A DNA stretch of 64,000 nt from contig JAKLMB010000057.1 of assembly GCA_022813625.1 (NCBI GenBank), positions 26,913 to 90,912 of the forward strand, in the 5' to 3' direction. The translations under genes and the position numbers were made by a program. Source of the stretch: Aaosphaeria pasadenensis. Lineage: Eukaryota > Ascomycota > Dothideomycetes > Pleosporales. Of the stretch, positions 46,167 through 57,132 are shown piece by piece. The first letter of the stretch is position 1, and the number at the start of each line of letters is the position of its first letter. Below the pieces are notes generated by a model, which was given only the letters and a program-made list of their open reading frames with translations, was not told the DNA's origin and made no database searches.

Positions 46167-47126
46167 ATTCTAGCTCAAGTTGGTCCCATAGATAGAATTG
46201 GACGTTCCGCAGGAATGAGATAGAAGACAATGAATATTGTACCTCAATGAGGCGGTATGAGATCATATGTTCAGCATATAATGTCTTCTCAGGTCTGGTG
46301 AATGAATCTCCCATTTGTGAACGGTTCATTGCTAGTCCTAGTAGTTCTTAAGTGTAGTCTGAAGACAAATTTGTTACTGGGTCAGTGTTGGTAGATTTGG
46401 AGAATCACCACAATGGTATCAATATGCAATGACTGTTGAGAAGCAAACAGTTTGGTCTGTGATCTCATACAGACAACCGTGCTCTCACGCCTTGAAATAT
46501 CTGCGTTACTCCTCGTTGGACGAGGGTACGGCAATGGGACCGCTGTAGGCGAACGATGTATAGTTTTCCTTTACTGTGTAGCAATATAGAAGGCTCTGTT
46601 ATAAGTCATTGTTTGCCATAATTCTCGTTGCCGCAGGAGGATTGGCAGTCTCGAAGTTACACTTCGAGGAGGAACCGAACGAAATCTGACATCCAAACTG
46701 TCTGCTTCGTTGTCAAAGCTTCAAACGGGGTCGTCAGATTTCCAACAAAACATGCAAACAATCCAGTTAAATTACAAAGTCGCAACTAGTTTGTTACAAT
46801 CGATCTCACTCTTCTCATTCGTTCAACTTTCCCTAACGCGCGCGGATATAGCTCACCGCTTAATGGAAACCATAGATCAGATCAGAGTTGGATCGGGGTA
46901 TAAAGCTTTGCAACTCTCTCTTCTTTCCTCCTTTCTTTCTTTACCTCAAACTTGATCTTTCTGGGCATATATCAACCACTATCTCGGATCGAAGATCTGG
47001 TGCCAAAAACCTCTCACAATCAATCTCTCTCTCTCCAACGATCGCTATACCTGCAATCCACACACAAACTTCACAACCTTAACCACCACTCTCAATCCAA
47101 CAACCAACCCCATCAATCTCACCAAA
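46167..47126. other. Intergenic region with CT-rich leader
   Basis: No gene is supported. The last ~250 bases before the small secreted-protein gene are rich in CT and CA tracts, typical of promoters and 5' leaders of well-expressed fungal genes. Confidence 0.45.
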
Positions 47127-47399
47127 ATGATCAACACACTCATCACCTTCCTCCTCTCTCTCCTCATCCTCCCAACCATCACCCTCGCCCTCCCAGCTCC
47201 CACAGCCATCACCGCCAACGACAACCAGCCCCGCGGCTGGCCAACAGTCGGCGCCTGCCCTCCAGGCCAGAACCTCATCGTCAATGCCTGGCCGCCCGTG
47301 TGCATGGCTCCATCGGGCAGGCCTACTAGGTCCGGCGCCGTCGCTGCTGCTGTTGAGACTAGACTGGGGGCTACTTTCGACGCCAATGTAGAGGTGTGA
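47127..47399 (+). CDS. Small secreted protein, 90 residues
   Basis: A compact ORF with a strong signal peptide (MINTLITFLLSLLILPTITLA) and a mature part of about 70 residues with two cysteines (VGACPPGQN and PPVCMAP) and several prolines. A pyrimidine-rich leader precedes the ATG. There is no similarity I can name. Size and secretion fit the loose class of candidate effectors or wall-associated peptides, but low complexity and lack of a family make this only moderately certain as a gene. Confidence 0.55.
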   Translation: MINTLITFLLSLLILPTITLALPAPTAITANDNQPRGWPTVGACPPGQNLIVNAWPPVCMAPSGRPTRSGAVAAAVETRLGATFDANVEV

Positions 47400-47620
47400 C
47401 GGAGACGTTGCTTCGGACGGATGGACGACATCTTCAGCCATGGGTGGGGAACTTGGGGGACGGAATGCAGAGGTTCGAAAGGGATAAGGGCGGTGGGAAC
47501 ATGGAGTTCAGGAAAGTAGTGGAGTGACTGAATGAAATTCAAAAAATTTGGGATTTGCAATATTGATTTCCTAACTACGTCTTACATCTCGTGAATTCTC
47601 GTGACCCGTGATCCTATTCC

Positions 47621-48850
47621 TTAGGCATTACTGTTGCCCGCAGCACCAGCAGCAGCCAACTGAGCCTTAAGCTTCACCATGCCCGCGACGACGCCCTTGG
47701 ATTCATTACCCAGGATCTCGTCAAACGTCTTCTCGACATGCGCCAACATATCTTTGAAAGCCGGGGTCTCGCACGCCTTTTCCTGCTCTTCGGCGGCGGA
47801 TGCCTCGACAGCAGGCTTCGTGCTGCTCATCTTGACGATCCATGAATTGTCCACCTTGTCCAGCTGCTGCACAACGTCGAGTTGGTGCTGTTTGTTTGCG
47901 GGCTTCCATGTGCGGAAGGCGAGGTCGAGGAGCATGACTTGCGTGTAGTGGACGACGGCGTCGATGCGGCCTGCAACGTCGAGGTCCATGGGGAGGATGT
48001 TCCACGTGAAGTGCCCGCGGCTGATGAAGTCGGTGTGGGTGGAGAGGGAGGAGTGCACGAGGACGGTCATCCACCACAGCAAAGGGTTGGTTCTGGGGGA
48101 GACGGAGTCGGAGTCGAGGTCAGTGATGACGTTGGTGATGAAGGTCCGGAGGGCCTCTCCTGTCATGCTGTCTCCGCTCTCGGCGCCCGGTTTGGGGTAG
48201 CCGTCGAACATAAGGGCTTGGGAAATGTCGAGCAGATCGTCGGTTAAGTCTTCGCTGAGCTTGAGACCCATATCCTCAGGTGACCCTTCGTTTTCCTCAC
48301 AGTAGATGAGGAAGCAGATGAGTGATGTCCATACTGAGTTCCAGCGGCGCTGGATATCGATGTTGGACATCATGGAGGAAAGCGGGGGGGCAGAGGGGCC
48401 GTAGACGGCGCGGTTCATGAGCCGGCGGGCGGGGACCGGCCAGCGTTCGAGAAGCGCTTCATTGCCGTCGAAGAGCCGCCAGATGGTCCCTTGAATGCAG
48501 AAGCGCTCTCGTCGGTCGACTAGGAAGCGTTTCTTCATGTCCGAGGGAGACTCGCCGTGGCTATCTTCGGCCCCTCCGCTAAGAATGTTGACTTTCTTGT
48601 TGTTGGGGGCTAGGGCGGGGCTTGGGATAAGGCTTGTAGCAGAGAGAAATGCGGTCCAGTTGGATACTACCTGGAGGTAGGTGCGGCGGTCCTTCGCGAC
48701 GGGTGCGTCTGGAAGGGAGTCGAGCCACTCTCTAAGGACATCACGGTGATGCTCAGCGACAGAGGGGACGTTGGGTTGTTCGTCCTTCCACTGGGTCATT
48801 GTAGAGGGAGCAGTGGCTGCTGCCATTGCTGCAGTGTAGGAGTGCTCCAT
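47621..48850 (-). CDS. Conserved-looking hypothetical protein, 409 residues
   Basis: Intronless ORF with steady coding character, no signal peptide and no membrane helices. The sequence is helical and acidic, with tryptophan-rich segments (NPLLWWMTVLVHSS, GHFTWNILPMDL) and an Ala/Glu-rich C-terminal end likely to be flexible. I do not recognise the family. It lies convergent with the small secreted-protein gene, and upstream of the 5-phosphatase 3' end on the same strand. GC-rich, C/G-ending codons indicate a real, expressed gene. Confidence 0.72.
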   Translation of the reverse strand: MEHSYTAAMAAATAPSTMTQWKDEQPNVPSVAEHHRDVLREWLDSLPDAPVAKDRRTYLQVVSNWTAFLSATSLIPSPALAPNNKKVNILSGGAEDSHGESPSDMKKRFLVDRRERFCIQGTIWRLFDGNEALLERWPVPARRLMNRAVYGPSAPPLSSMMSNIDIQRRWNSVWTSLICFLIYCEENEGSPEDMGLKLSEDLTDDLLDISQALMFDGYPKPGAESGDSMTGEALRTFITNVITDLDSDSVSPRTNPLLWWMTVLVHSSLSTHTDFISRGHFTWNILPMDLDVAGRIDAVVHYTQVMLLDLAFRTWKPANKQHQLDVVQQLDKVDNSWIVKMSSTKPAVEASAAEEQEKACETPAFKDMLAHVEKTFDEILGNESKGVVAGMVKLKAQLAAAGAAGNSNA

Positions 48851-49250
48851 GGTGAATTTGAGATCGGGGAGAGAAAGATGCTTGCTTGAATGATTGATTG
48901 AGGATGATTGGGGGGACAGTGATTGAACTGATTTCGGCGTTCTTTTACAGCAAATGATTTAGTCCAGATTTCCCGATTGGGCCATGAGAACAAGCAACAT
49001 AGCGGGGCACGTACCGCTAGTTGCCAGGCGGACCGGAATGCACGTCCACGTAGTCGCGTTCACTTCGCCAAGTCACGTGAAAGTCCATCTGACCAGACGT
49101 GAAGTTAAATTGGATTTGATAGCTCTGGATCGAAAAGATAGCTAGACCCCAAAGAGAAGGCAACGTCGTTCGTTTCTGATATATAGGGACTACCTTCGAT
49201 ATGGCTGTAATCCTGGCATGTATTCAAAGACACAGAGCCCAATTCTCCGT

Positions 49251-52200
49251 TCATCGTAGAGCGTCGTCCTCGCTGAGGAATGTCTCGATCACTCCAACCA
49301 TCCTGTCCTTTCTTAGGTTTCTCTCCTTATCTTTCAATTGATCCATGCCTCCTGATCGGAACATGGCCTCCGAGAATACCGTAGCATAATTTCTACTAAT
49401 CAATTGTCTCGTAGCTACCTCCGGCACTTTGCTCAACGTTCGTCTGCGAACTGCGACCCGCGGTGAGGACGGAAGAGAGTCCATGCTGGCGCGAGACGAG
49501 GACGTGTCGGGCCTTGAGGCAGTGACAATCTCATTGGTGAGGCGTTGAAGCATGGATATAAGGAGGAGGAAGGTGGCGTTGTGGCTTGGTGAGACTGATA
49601 AAGTTTCTAAAGCCCATATCTTTGCATCGTCGAGCGGAAGATGTTGCCTTGAGCGTTCTCGAGCAACTATGCCGCTCTCAAGGTCCTTCCACAACGACTC
49701 CGTGACAACGCCGTCTTCGAGACTGCGGAGGAATTGCAATAGTACTTCAGAGATGATCTCAAGTCTCTGCATAGCGGCAACCTCTCCGGGGAACGCTGCG
49801 TCGAAGGATGTGTCACAGTCAAGCGCTTCATAAAGGGCGGCAAGCGTGTCCTCGTGTATATCATCCTCAAAATACCTCGAGTCCTTGACGAACGGCCAGC
49901 CTGCGTTATGCTGCCAAGGGGCTCTGTCACCTTCATGTTTGGTCATATCCCATTCGGCGATCGTTCGTTCCGTCAGATCTTCTATGGCCTCCGTCAGCCG
50001 AAATATCTCTCGAGGAATCGACCATCTCACTTTATTGGTTTCACTGTCCGGTTTCTGGCCCTGGAGTTTCCGGATACCACCCTCAGGAATTTTGATCAGC
50101 TTGTCGATGGAACGAGCTAAAGCCGACTGCTGCCAGTCTGCGCGGATAGGTAGGAAATGGTCACGACCGTTTTGGACTCGCAGAACAAGAATCTCATCGA
50201 GTTGCTCTGAGCCCTCATTTAGATTCCGTACGTCATGAAAGGCCTCGACCTTCAATTTGAGTTCGGCGTTGCAGACATCAGCGGGTTCCAAGGTAAACTG
50301 TTGATGGAGATTGTCATCGGAGGATTTGTCGGCCTTGTCAGGTTCTCTGTCAAAGGTCACAGTCAGCCAGGAAGGAAAAGGTCTAGGGGTCTGATCCTTG
50401 GACACGGGGCGGTCTGTAAAACCAAATGTGGCCGGTACTCTTCCAGTGTTGGCAATTGTGATGTTGCGGCGCTTGGATTTCGCGAATTGCACATCATTAA
50501 AATCAACGCCATCGAAGTCGCTGTCAGTGGTGGGTGCAGCCTCGGAGGTAGTGGCTCCAGTTGAACGATCCACGACCAAGGTAATGGATGGCCTGCCTTC
50601 GTTTTCCTGTCGATCGAGTTCTCTGGCCACTTCCTGGTGGATTGATGCCTTGAGTTCTGGTATCACGGCGTCGTACTTGAGGGAAAAGATTGCATCCAAT
50701 GGCTTATGATCCGACGAGATGACCCGCAGGTGGGCGGCATAATATTCCAATAGGATCTCATCCTTGAATCCCTCCTTGGTAATGACCTCTTCTGGTTCAG
50801 GCTCTGCATCCTCATCGTACTCATCATAATCGTCATATCCCGTGGTTTTGTCTCCGTCTGTTTCGGGATCATAGTCATACAGGACCTCTTCATCCCCTGG
50901 CGCATCGAGCCCTTTCTTCTTCATCTCTTCATCCCGTTTCCGAGCTTCCTCTTGCTCCTTGACGTGAGCGTCATGGCGCTCTTTGGCTGCTCTAGTACGG
51001 TAGAGAATGCGATCGCACCAACTAGGCACGCGTCGTTTCTCACTAGAATCGAATACTCCGACCTTTCCGACATCGTACTTGTAAGTAGGCAAGAACTGGA
51101 TCGGCCCTTCGTTCCAGCCATCTTGAAATGCCTTTCCAAGCTTTTGTTGCTGGCGCAACTCGTCATGCGGCATCAGACATGATATTGTAGTATGTAACGA
51201 GGCAGGATCAAGCTCCGGAGGTAATGGTACTGCGTCTTCTTTTATGGAAGAGGTTGAGCTAGGGGATTTGGACGTCACGCTGGAGTCAGAGGAGGATAAT
51301 CTGGGTTCTTTCGAGTCTTCAGTAGGCTCGGGGTCTAGGGTTTTAGTGTGGATGGTAAGTAGCCGTCGTACATCGTCTCCAGGTATGCCCTCAAGGCGGT
51401 AGTTTAGGTCGCCAAACCAGAAGGCGAAGTCTTCCTCTCCCAACCCCTCGCCGTGGCCTTGAGTCACTCCCAGCGCGTCTGTGATGGGATCGAAGCGCGT
51501 CCGGCTGATAACCTGGCCTGCGTCCCAGTTGCGACGGTCCAGCGCAGCCTTGTCGGATCCAGCTGCAAGGTGCGAATTGATAAACACAAGGCGAGTAGTT
51601 TCGCCCAGCACAATCCTTGCTGTCACAGCGCCCTTATTGCCCATATACCCCATGAGTCCTGTTCCGACACTCGTCGTGCTGACCCCACTGACGTGGGGAA
51701 AGACATCCGGCGATGCATACACAAGAAGCAAGAGCCCGATCAGCTGTTGTTCCGCAACGAGTTTATATCCTTCCGGCAAAGCATTCTGAACCTCGCTCTT
51801 CCACCGATTCGCAACGCTGGGGTCGGTATACGGACGTAACGCTTCGCTGGGAGAGGAAACATCAACTACTTCCTGGAGACCTAGAACATATATGCCCACC
51901 TCTTCGCCGCCCGGCAGTGTTCCATCGTCTCTCCGGGGAACAGTAGATGCCTTCCGAGACCTCCGAGCTTCTTGTGCGGGCACACTCTCCAGATTGTCGT
52001 CATCCTGCGATTCGTCGACGCCTAGTCCAGCAATTGCTTTCTCGATCCCTTTTCCTTCTACGAACCAGGCCCCGATATCCTTCTCTGTGCCCTTCTCCGC
52101 TGCTACGTTCCAGCTTCCAATCTTGATCCTGACGTTCCGAGATCGGGTGTACTCATTGCGCCAAGCATACAAGGCTTGAGAGAGGGTCTGGTGGGTCGAT

Positions 52201-52289
52201 GATTGATTGCCATCGCTGCTTGGGAACGCGCCAGGGATGGTCGCATCTAGCCGATCGGTAAAGGATCGATCGGAATTAGAAGAAGGCAT
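49251..52289 (-). CDS. Inositol polyphosphate 5-phosphatase, OCRL-type
   Basis: Type II inositol 5-phosphatase of 1012 residues (start at 52289), removing the 5-phosphate of phosphoinositides such as PI(4,5)P2 on endomembranes. Catalytic-domain motifs in order are IGSWNVAAEKG, GLQEVV, YMGNKGAVTARIVL, INSHLAAGSDK, FWFGDLNYRLEG, VPSWCDRILYRT and SSDHKPLDA. An acidic low-complexity insert sits before the last motif. After it comes an ASH-like beta domain (NITIANTGRVPATFGF), then a RhoGAP-like domain starting at IPREIFRLTEAI. That layout is the OCRL/INPP5B one; no obvious arginine finger is seen, so GAP activity is doubtful, as in that clade. The frame extends ten codons upstream, but only via a GTG. 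Confidence 0.93.
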   Translation of the reverse strand: MPSSNSDRSFTDRLDATIPGAFPSSDGNQSSTHQTLSQALYAWRNEYTRSRNVRIKIGSWNVAAEKGTEKDIGAWFVEGKGIEKAIAGLGVDESQDDDNLESVPAQEARRSRKASTVPRRDDGTLPGGEEVGIYVLGLQEVVDVSSPSEALRPYTDPSVANRWKSEVQNALPEGYKLVAEQQLIGLLLLVYASPDVFPHVSGVSTTSVGTGLMGYMGNKGAVTARIVLGETTRLVFINSHLAAGSDKAALDRRNWDAGQVISRTRFDPITDALGVTQGHGEGLGEEDFAFWFGDLNYRLEGIPGDDVRRLLTIHTKTLDPEPTEDSKEPRLSSSDSSVTSKSPSSTSSIKEDAVPLPPELDPASLHTTISCLMPHDELRQQQKLGKAFQDGWNEGPIQFLPTYKYDVGKVGVFDSSEKRRVPSWCDRILYRTRAAKERHDAHVKEQEEARKRDEEMKKKGLDAPGDEEVLYDYDPETDGDKTTGYDDYDEYDEDAEPEPEEVITKEGFKDEILLEYYAAHLRVISSDHKPLDAIFSLKYDAVIPELKASIHQEVARELDRQENEGRPSITLVVDRSTGATTSEAAPTTDSDFDGVDFNDVQFAKSKRRNITIANTGRVPATFGFTDRPVSKDQTPRPFPSWLTVTFDREPDKADKSSDDNLHQQFTLEPADVCNAELKLKVEAFHDVRNLNEGSEQLDEILVLRVQNGRDHFLPIRADWQQSALARSIDKLIKIPEGGIRKLQGQKPDSETNKVRWSIPREIFRLTEAIEDLTERTIAEWDMTKHEGDRAPWQHNAGWPFVKDSRYFEDDIHEDTLAALYEALDCDTSFDAAFPGEVAAMQRLEIISEVLLQFLRSLEDGVVTESLWKDLESGIVARERSRQHLPLDDAKIWALETLSVSPSHNATFLLLISMLQRLTNEIVTASRPDTSSSRASMDSLPSSPRVAVRRRTLSKVPEVATRQLISRNYATVFSEAMFRSGGMDQLKDKERNLRKDRMVGVIETFLSEDDALR

Positions 52290-52735
52290 AGCGAACACGC
52301 GGGGCCGGGTGAGGGGCACACGATCGCAAGTGGGGAGGATGTTCGAGGTGCGGAGTACTGGATGTCCTTCAGCCCATCGCCATTAGGTGTTATTGATGTA
52401 CAAATATCTCGAGCTGAGCTGAGCAAGAAAGCTGTAGGCGATGACGACACAGAATACTGGAAATCGAGGAGATGGGATACATAAAATTACTCGTCTGAAC
52501 AATGACGATGGGGGCAGTGCATGCACGTGACCTGGCCTGTGCTGGAGCTGGAGCTTCATTTCGTCAATAATCAACTTAACTCAGACTTAGTAACTATCTA
52601 AAGTACCTTGGGAACCTTGGGGAACCTCGTCATTGTCGTCCTCCTCTTCTTCAATCCATGGGCGTGACTCATTCAGCCACCATACAGCATTACTATCTTC
52701 TCCACACTATCGCTACATAGGTATATACCAGCAGC

Positions 52736-53557
52736 ATGCCTCCCCAGCCTCACAAAGGCAGGTCGCGCTCTCACCAGGGCCCCTCCCAACCCCAACCACA
52801 ACCGTCAGATTATGAGACGGACGCACCACAGATCGATGTCCCACCACCGCCACCACGCTCCAACGAACAGATCAATCTTTCAGTGCTCAAAAGGCACTAC
52901 CCGGACGTCGCCTCCCTTTTACACGTCGCACCATATACCGTTCTATACATTTTCTCACTTACGTCGCAGACATGGGAGAAGAGTGGCATCGAGGGTACTC
53001 TCTTCGTGTGTCAACTAACTCCTACCGCGGTCTACCCAGACCGCTTTTCCGTTGTCATCTTGAACCGCCGCGGCTTGGACAATTTCAGCATGGACATCGT
53101 TAGCGACGAAGAGGTGGAAATAACAGATGAATATCTCATCCTACAAGGCGACCAGATCTACGGACTATGGATATTCTCGGAGCCCCCACCGTCCTCGACA
53201 GCGAATGCGAGGGTAGAAACCGCCAACAAGATACTCGCACTTGCGCAGCAGGCTGCAGCAAATAAAGAGCCAGAAGACGTTTCAGCGACGGAAGGGTTTG
53301 CGGCCTCAGAGTCGGCAGAGGAAAGCATACCAATGGGCCGCCAACTTTCGCTTAGGGAGCTATTTGGACAGCAGAGGGAAAGCGATGCGGCATGGAGTGT
53401 GCACAATCATCATAGCCAGGCCCCTGCTCCGCAACCGATGTCCAATTCTGGATTCATGCCTACAATGAATGCTGGAGGTGGTCTTATGGACGGGTCCGGC
53501 GATCACCTCGGACAACTCTTCATGAAAGCAAGGCAGAATTATAACGGTGTCGGCTGA
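52736..53557 (+). CDS. DCP1: mRNA decapping complex subunit DCP1
   Basis: EVH1-fold regulatory subunit that activates DCP2 in cytoplasmic decapping, 273 residues, intronless. A proline-rich N-terminus precedes the EVH1 core: NLSVLKRHYPDVASLLHVAPYTVLYIF, TWEKSGIEGTLFVCQL, RFSVVILNRRGLDNF and QIYGLWIFSEPP, all DCP1 landmarks including the trimer of aromatic residues that bind proline ligands. The C-terminal tail has ALRE-like LSLRELFGQQ and a Gly/Asn-rich end. It is divergent from the 5-phosphatase with about 450 bp between. Confidence 0.93.
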   Translation: MPPQPHKGRSRSHQGPSQPQPQPSDYETDAPQIDVPPPPPRSNEQINLSVLKRHYPDVASLLHVAPYTVLYIFSLTSQTWEKSGIEGTLFVCQLTPTAVYPDRFSVVILNRRGLDNFSMDIVSDEEVEITDEYLILQGDQIYGLWIFSEPPPSSTANARVETANKILALAQQAAANKEPEDVSATEGFAASESAEESIPMGRQLSLRELFGQQRESDAAWSVHNHHSQAPAPQPMSNSGFMPTMNAGGGLMDGSGDHLGQLFMKARQNYNGVG

Positions 53558-53938
53558 TCGGTATCGATGTCTTGTTTTAAGACCAAAGATCGGATTTACT
53601 CTACGCGAGGCCACCATATTGAGTCACATCAGATGCTCGAAGAAATTCATCATTGACCGTATGCACACAGCCGCGGCGAAAATGTTCTATGAAGACGAGC
53701 GTATGATGTTATGACGTTGAGGGTAAGAGCTAGGATGATGGGGCGAGGATCTGAATGATATCCCCATGTGTGCCCCAACCTGCCATTGTAAAGGACAAGT
53801 TGGCAGCGAATATTGATACCCTTATTAATTCAATTCAATTCATGATCTTACTACGATTGCTCGTCTACGTATATACACTTCTATGTTTTATCTATTCTAT
53901 ATGCACACATGAGCAGGCTTCCGTTATAGAAACATCTT

Positions 53939-55042
53939 CTACCGACTCATGTCCCGCTCGACGATATCCTCGATATACTCCATCGCCCTCCGCGCTACAC
54001 TCACGCTATCTCTGATGCAAAAATCATGCGTCCAGCCCTCCACCTCATCAACCTCCATCTCCGGCTTCCACTCGTCCACGACCACCTCCACCCCATCATC
54101 CACAACCTCCCGCCTCCTCACCATCTTCCTCCCTCGAGCCTTGATAATCCCATCCCTGACCTCATCCGCAATCCAATGATCCTCCCTTGCAAACAGAAAC
54201 TTCAACACCGGGCCTCCTTTCCTCTTCCCCGCCGTCGCATTCGCCGCACCCCAAACCTCCTCCCCCCATTTATCCTCCCCAATCTCCACCATCTCGTCCC
54301 TCGCCATGAACAGCGCCTGCCTGACACCCCCCTTCGACTTCAAGAACCCCGCCGTCGTCCTCGCCGCATCAGCAGGAAACCCCATAACCCACCCCACCAG
54401 CGCCGCTACCATCCCAACCGGCACAAGCCCGAACAACACCCTCGCAACCCAGCCCAGCACGACCGCTAAGTCGACCCCGAGCGGCGGCGTGAGCAGCAAC
54501 GGCGACGCTTTTACGCCCCGTGGGGAGAGCACGAGATGCTGTATCGTTGCAAAGAGGAGCACTCCGCCTGCTATGCCCACTTCCACATCTCCCTCTCCTT
54601 GCCCACTCCGCTTCGAGCCTGAAGGAGAAAAATGACGGATAAGTTCAAGACACATATACGTGCCGAGACTATGACCCATCAACACGACCTTCACATCCCC
54701 CTTCCTCCTCGCTTTAACATCCGCAACAACCCTCCGCACGTCCTGAGCCGCGAACGCAACCTGCTCTTTCACCGTAAACGGCCCCTTCCCTTTCGCCTTT
54801 CCCCCATCCTCGTCGGAAGTGCATTCGAAGCCCGCGAGGGACCTGCCGTGGACTTCGAATGCGACATTGGCAGGGAATGTAGATGTGAGAAGAGAGAAGA
54901 GGTGAGTGAGGAAGAGCGTGTAGTATCCAACCAGTCCTGGGTTTCCGGGGACGAAGTACAGGATGTATGTTATTTTCCGTGCTGACGAGGGAGAAGAAGA
55001 CGCCAGGGAAAGGTGTATTGATGTTGGTGGTGGGGGTGTCAT
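53939..55042 (-). CDS. Lipid-droplet-associated hydrolase (LDAH family)
   Basis: Alpha/beta hydrolase of 367 residues in the LDAH/UPF0554 family, which associates with lipid droplets and may act on sterol or acyl esters. Family signs are the opening YFVPGNPGLVGYYTLFLTHL, the nucleophile elbow LMGHSLGTYMCLELI, the central hydrophobic hairpin region (LGWVARVLFGLVPVGMVAAL) expected to insert in the droplet monolayer, and the late acidic/His segments FAREDHWIADEVRD and GWTHDFCIRDS. Length agrees with fungal members. It is the last intact housekeeping-type gene before the AT-rich compartment. Confidence 0.92.
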   Translation of the reverse strand: MTPPPPTSIHLSLASSSPSSARKITYILYFVPGNPGLVGYYTLFLTHLFSLLTSTFPANVAFEVHGRSLAGFECTSDEDGGKAKGKGPFTVKEQVAFAAQDVRRVVADVKARRKGDVKVVLMGHSLGTYMCLELIRHFSPSGSKRSGQGEGDVEVGIAGGVLLFATIQHLVLSPRGVKASPLLLTPPLGVDLAVVLGWVARVLFGLVPVGMVAALVGWVMGFPADAARTTAGFLKSKGGVRQALFMARDEMVEIGEDKWGEEVWGAANATAGKRKGGPVLKFLFAREDHWIADEVRDGIIKARGRKMVRRREVVDDGVEVVVDEWKPEMEVDEVEGWTHDFCIRDSVSVARRAMEYIEDIVERDMSR

Positions 55043-55199
55043 CCTTCCTTTCTCTGTGGAGCTTTGGGCTCACTATACGGAGGGTTTGGTTCTTATGGGT
55101 GGAATGGGTGATGTTCTCACGTGCACATTGCGAGGGATTCACGATAGTGATTATGCTGGATTGAAAGTACGTGTATGGGTGGATGTGTGTGGCTAACTA

Positions 55200-57080
55200 C
55201 ATCATCGTGGGATCGAGTACGAATTCGATTCCCTTAGCGCTGGTTTCGTGCCTGGATGTACATCTCATACTCCAACGTACCGCCCCACACAAACACAATT
55301 CAACATGGCCAACACAATATCATTAATTTTCGCAACTTATATGTATTTGATTGTTCAATTTCGTAATTTGTTAGGCTAGCTAGTAGCTCTCTCTATGTAT
55401 CTTTATAAATGCAATGCTATACGAGAAACAAAAAATGGGGTGAAGAGGCTGTTATATAGATAGTCTACAGTATATCTCTAGCCCTACATGTAGTAAAAGT
55501 AGTATCTAAGGTCGTCTATGTGTCTATTTTGCTGTATCTTAAAGATTCTTGCGTCTATTGCCCTGGTCGTCTTACAAACATGCCTCCCCCTGGTGCTAGC
55601 AAGATGGCGCCAAATTACTCCTTATTAGGTAAAAAATTGCAATCCTGATTTCTAGCTCCCTTAGTCTTTAACTCTCCCATCTCTTTCTATATATCTAAGA
55701 TACAGGCTATGCTGTCTAAGTGCTGCATTCCCTCTAAATGCAACTTAAATATATCACCTCTAACGTAAATAACTAATCCTAGTCTGCAAAACAGGACCAG
55801 GTGTAGGTAATTAATTTATGTATTTACCTTATTATATTAGAAAACTAATTTAATCTTATAACCACAATCATTAATAGCTATTTTAAGAAAGCTTGTAAAA
55901 GAGTCAACGTAGATTATAAGGCCGTCAATTAATCTAACAATAACAATTACGTTTAATAGCAGACTTGTCTTATTTAATTGCAAGAATCCACGAATATCCT
56001 CTATCATTTTATTCTTTTTTCCTCAGGTCCGTTGCTAATTAGTTTTATCCTAGCTACCTCTTTTATGATATATTACCTTAATAATTTAGGGCTATAGCAG
56101 TAGTGTTAAATTTACCGCAAAACGCTGTCTAATAGTAATGCCTTCATTAATACGCCTCTTAACCTTCTAGTTTCCCCTTTCCTTCCACAACATATAAGCA
56201 AATGCGGGCCTATTAGGGTATTTGTTTAAAGAGGCCCAGCAGATAATAAGAATAATATCCCCTTTAATGCTGTAATCTTCCTTATTCACTAGGATATCTT
56301 TAGCATACTAACTCTTGCTCTAATCACTAAACAGTTCTTTATTAGATCTATAGTTATCCTCTATTGCGCCAATTAGTAGTAATCTATTATAGAAGATTCT
56401 AGTTTCCTTGTCATAGTCTTTATTAATTGCAGTCACTAGTAACTAAGCATCCTTCTAACTTTCTTCCTCCTAAATCATATATTCTAACATAGCAGCATCT
56501 TTTAGCAATTTAGTCTTAATATCTTTATAAAGGGCGTTATAATGTTTAGACACAATAGACTTATAATATTTATCAATAGCTTACTTAAGCTAAAGTTCTC
56601 GAACTCTTGCCACTGCCTTATTGGCCTGGCAAACTCTGTAAGACAGACGGCCCTTGCCTCTGCTCCCTCTTTTTTTACCCATGACTAGGGTTCTCTTTAA
56701 AATAATTCAAGAAAAAAGTAATTATTAACTGCAGAGACAATTAAAGAGAGTAGCTTTATTCTTTTTCTATGTCAGGTTACGAAATGTTACTTTTACCAAC
56801 ATTAATTAGTAGATACAAAGTTGCACCTTCCTCTCTAAATCTATAATACTAGCAATTATAGTACACATAATAATTAAGTATGCAATAAATAAGCAGATAT
56901 AAGAGACTAGATTGAATAGATAATTAGAAAGCAATATATAATTGCTCTCTTCATAGATGTATATCGTAAATAAAAAGGATATCAGAAAGTTCCTAGCATA
57001 TCCTCAAATTTGTGTGTCATCTGAGATGAGAAAACTGTAAAAGAAAAGGAGATAAGTAAAAGACTCGCCGGTTCGTGAAA
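55200..57080. mobile_element. RIP-degraded element or gene relic, minus strand
   Basis: Composition drops sharply to AT-rich. On the minus strand a frame starting at an ATG at 56682 (GKKRGSRGKGRLSYRVCQ) runs left with many TAG/TAA stops where CAG/CAA or TGG would fit; coding character reappears repeatedly (KDYDKETRIFYNRLLLIGAI, DIILIICWASLNKY, LIDGLIIYVDSFTSFLK) down to about 55550. This is the footprint of RIP on a repeated sequence. I do not recognise the protein, so it may be an unclassified transposon or a duplicated host gene. Confidence 0.5.
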
Positions 57081-57082
57081 AG

Positions 57083-57131
57083 TGTGTCCTGGTTGTGCCA
57101 GGTTGTGTCCTAGTTGTGCCAATTTGTGTCC
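57083..57131. repeat. Short direct repeat, about 2.5 copies of a 20-bp unit
   Basis: TGTGTCCTGGTTGTGCCA, then a near copy with one extra GG and one substitution, then a partial third copy, all abutting the palindrome to the right. Confidence 0.75.
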
Positions 57132-57132
57132 T

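Noticed and set aside
52290..52319. Ten-codon N-terminal extension of the 5-phosphatase
   Set aside because: It begins with GTG; the ATG at 52289 is the normal eukaryotic choice.
54026..54635. Plus-strand ORFs inside the LDAH gene
   Set aside because: Overlap the strongly supported minus-strand hydrolase in other frames; arginine/proline-rich shadow text.
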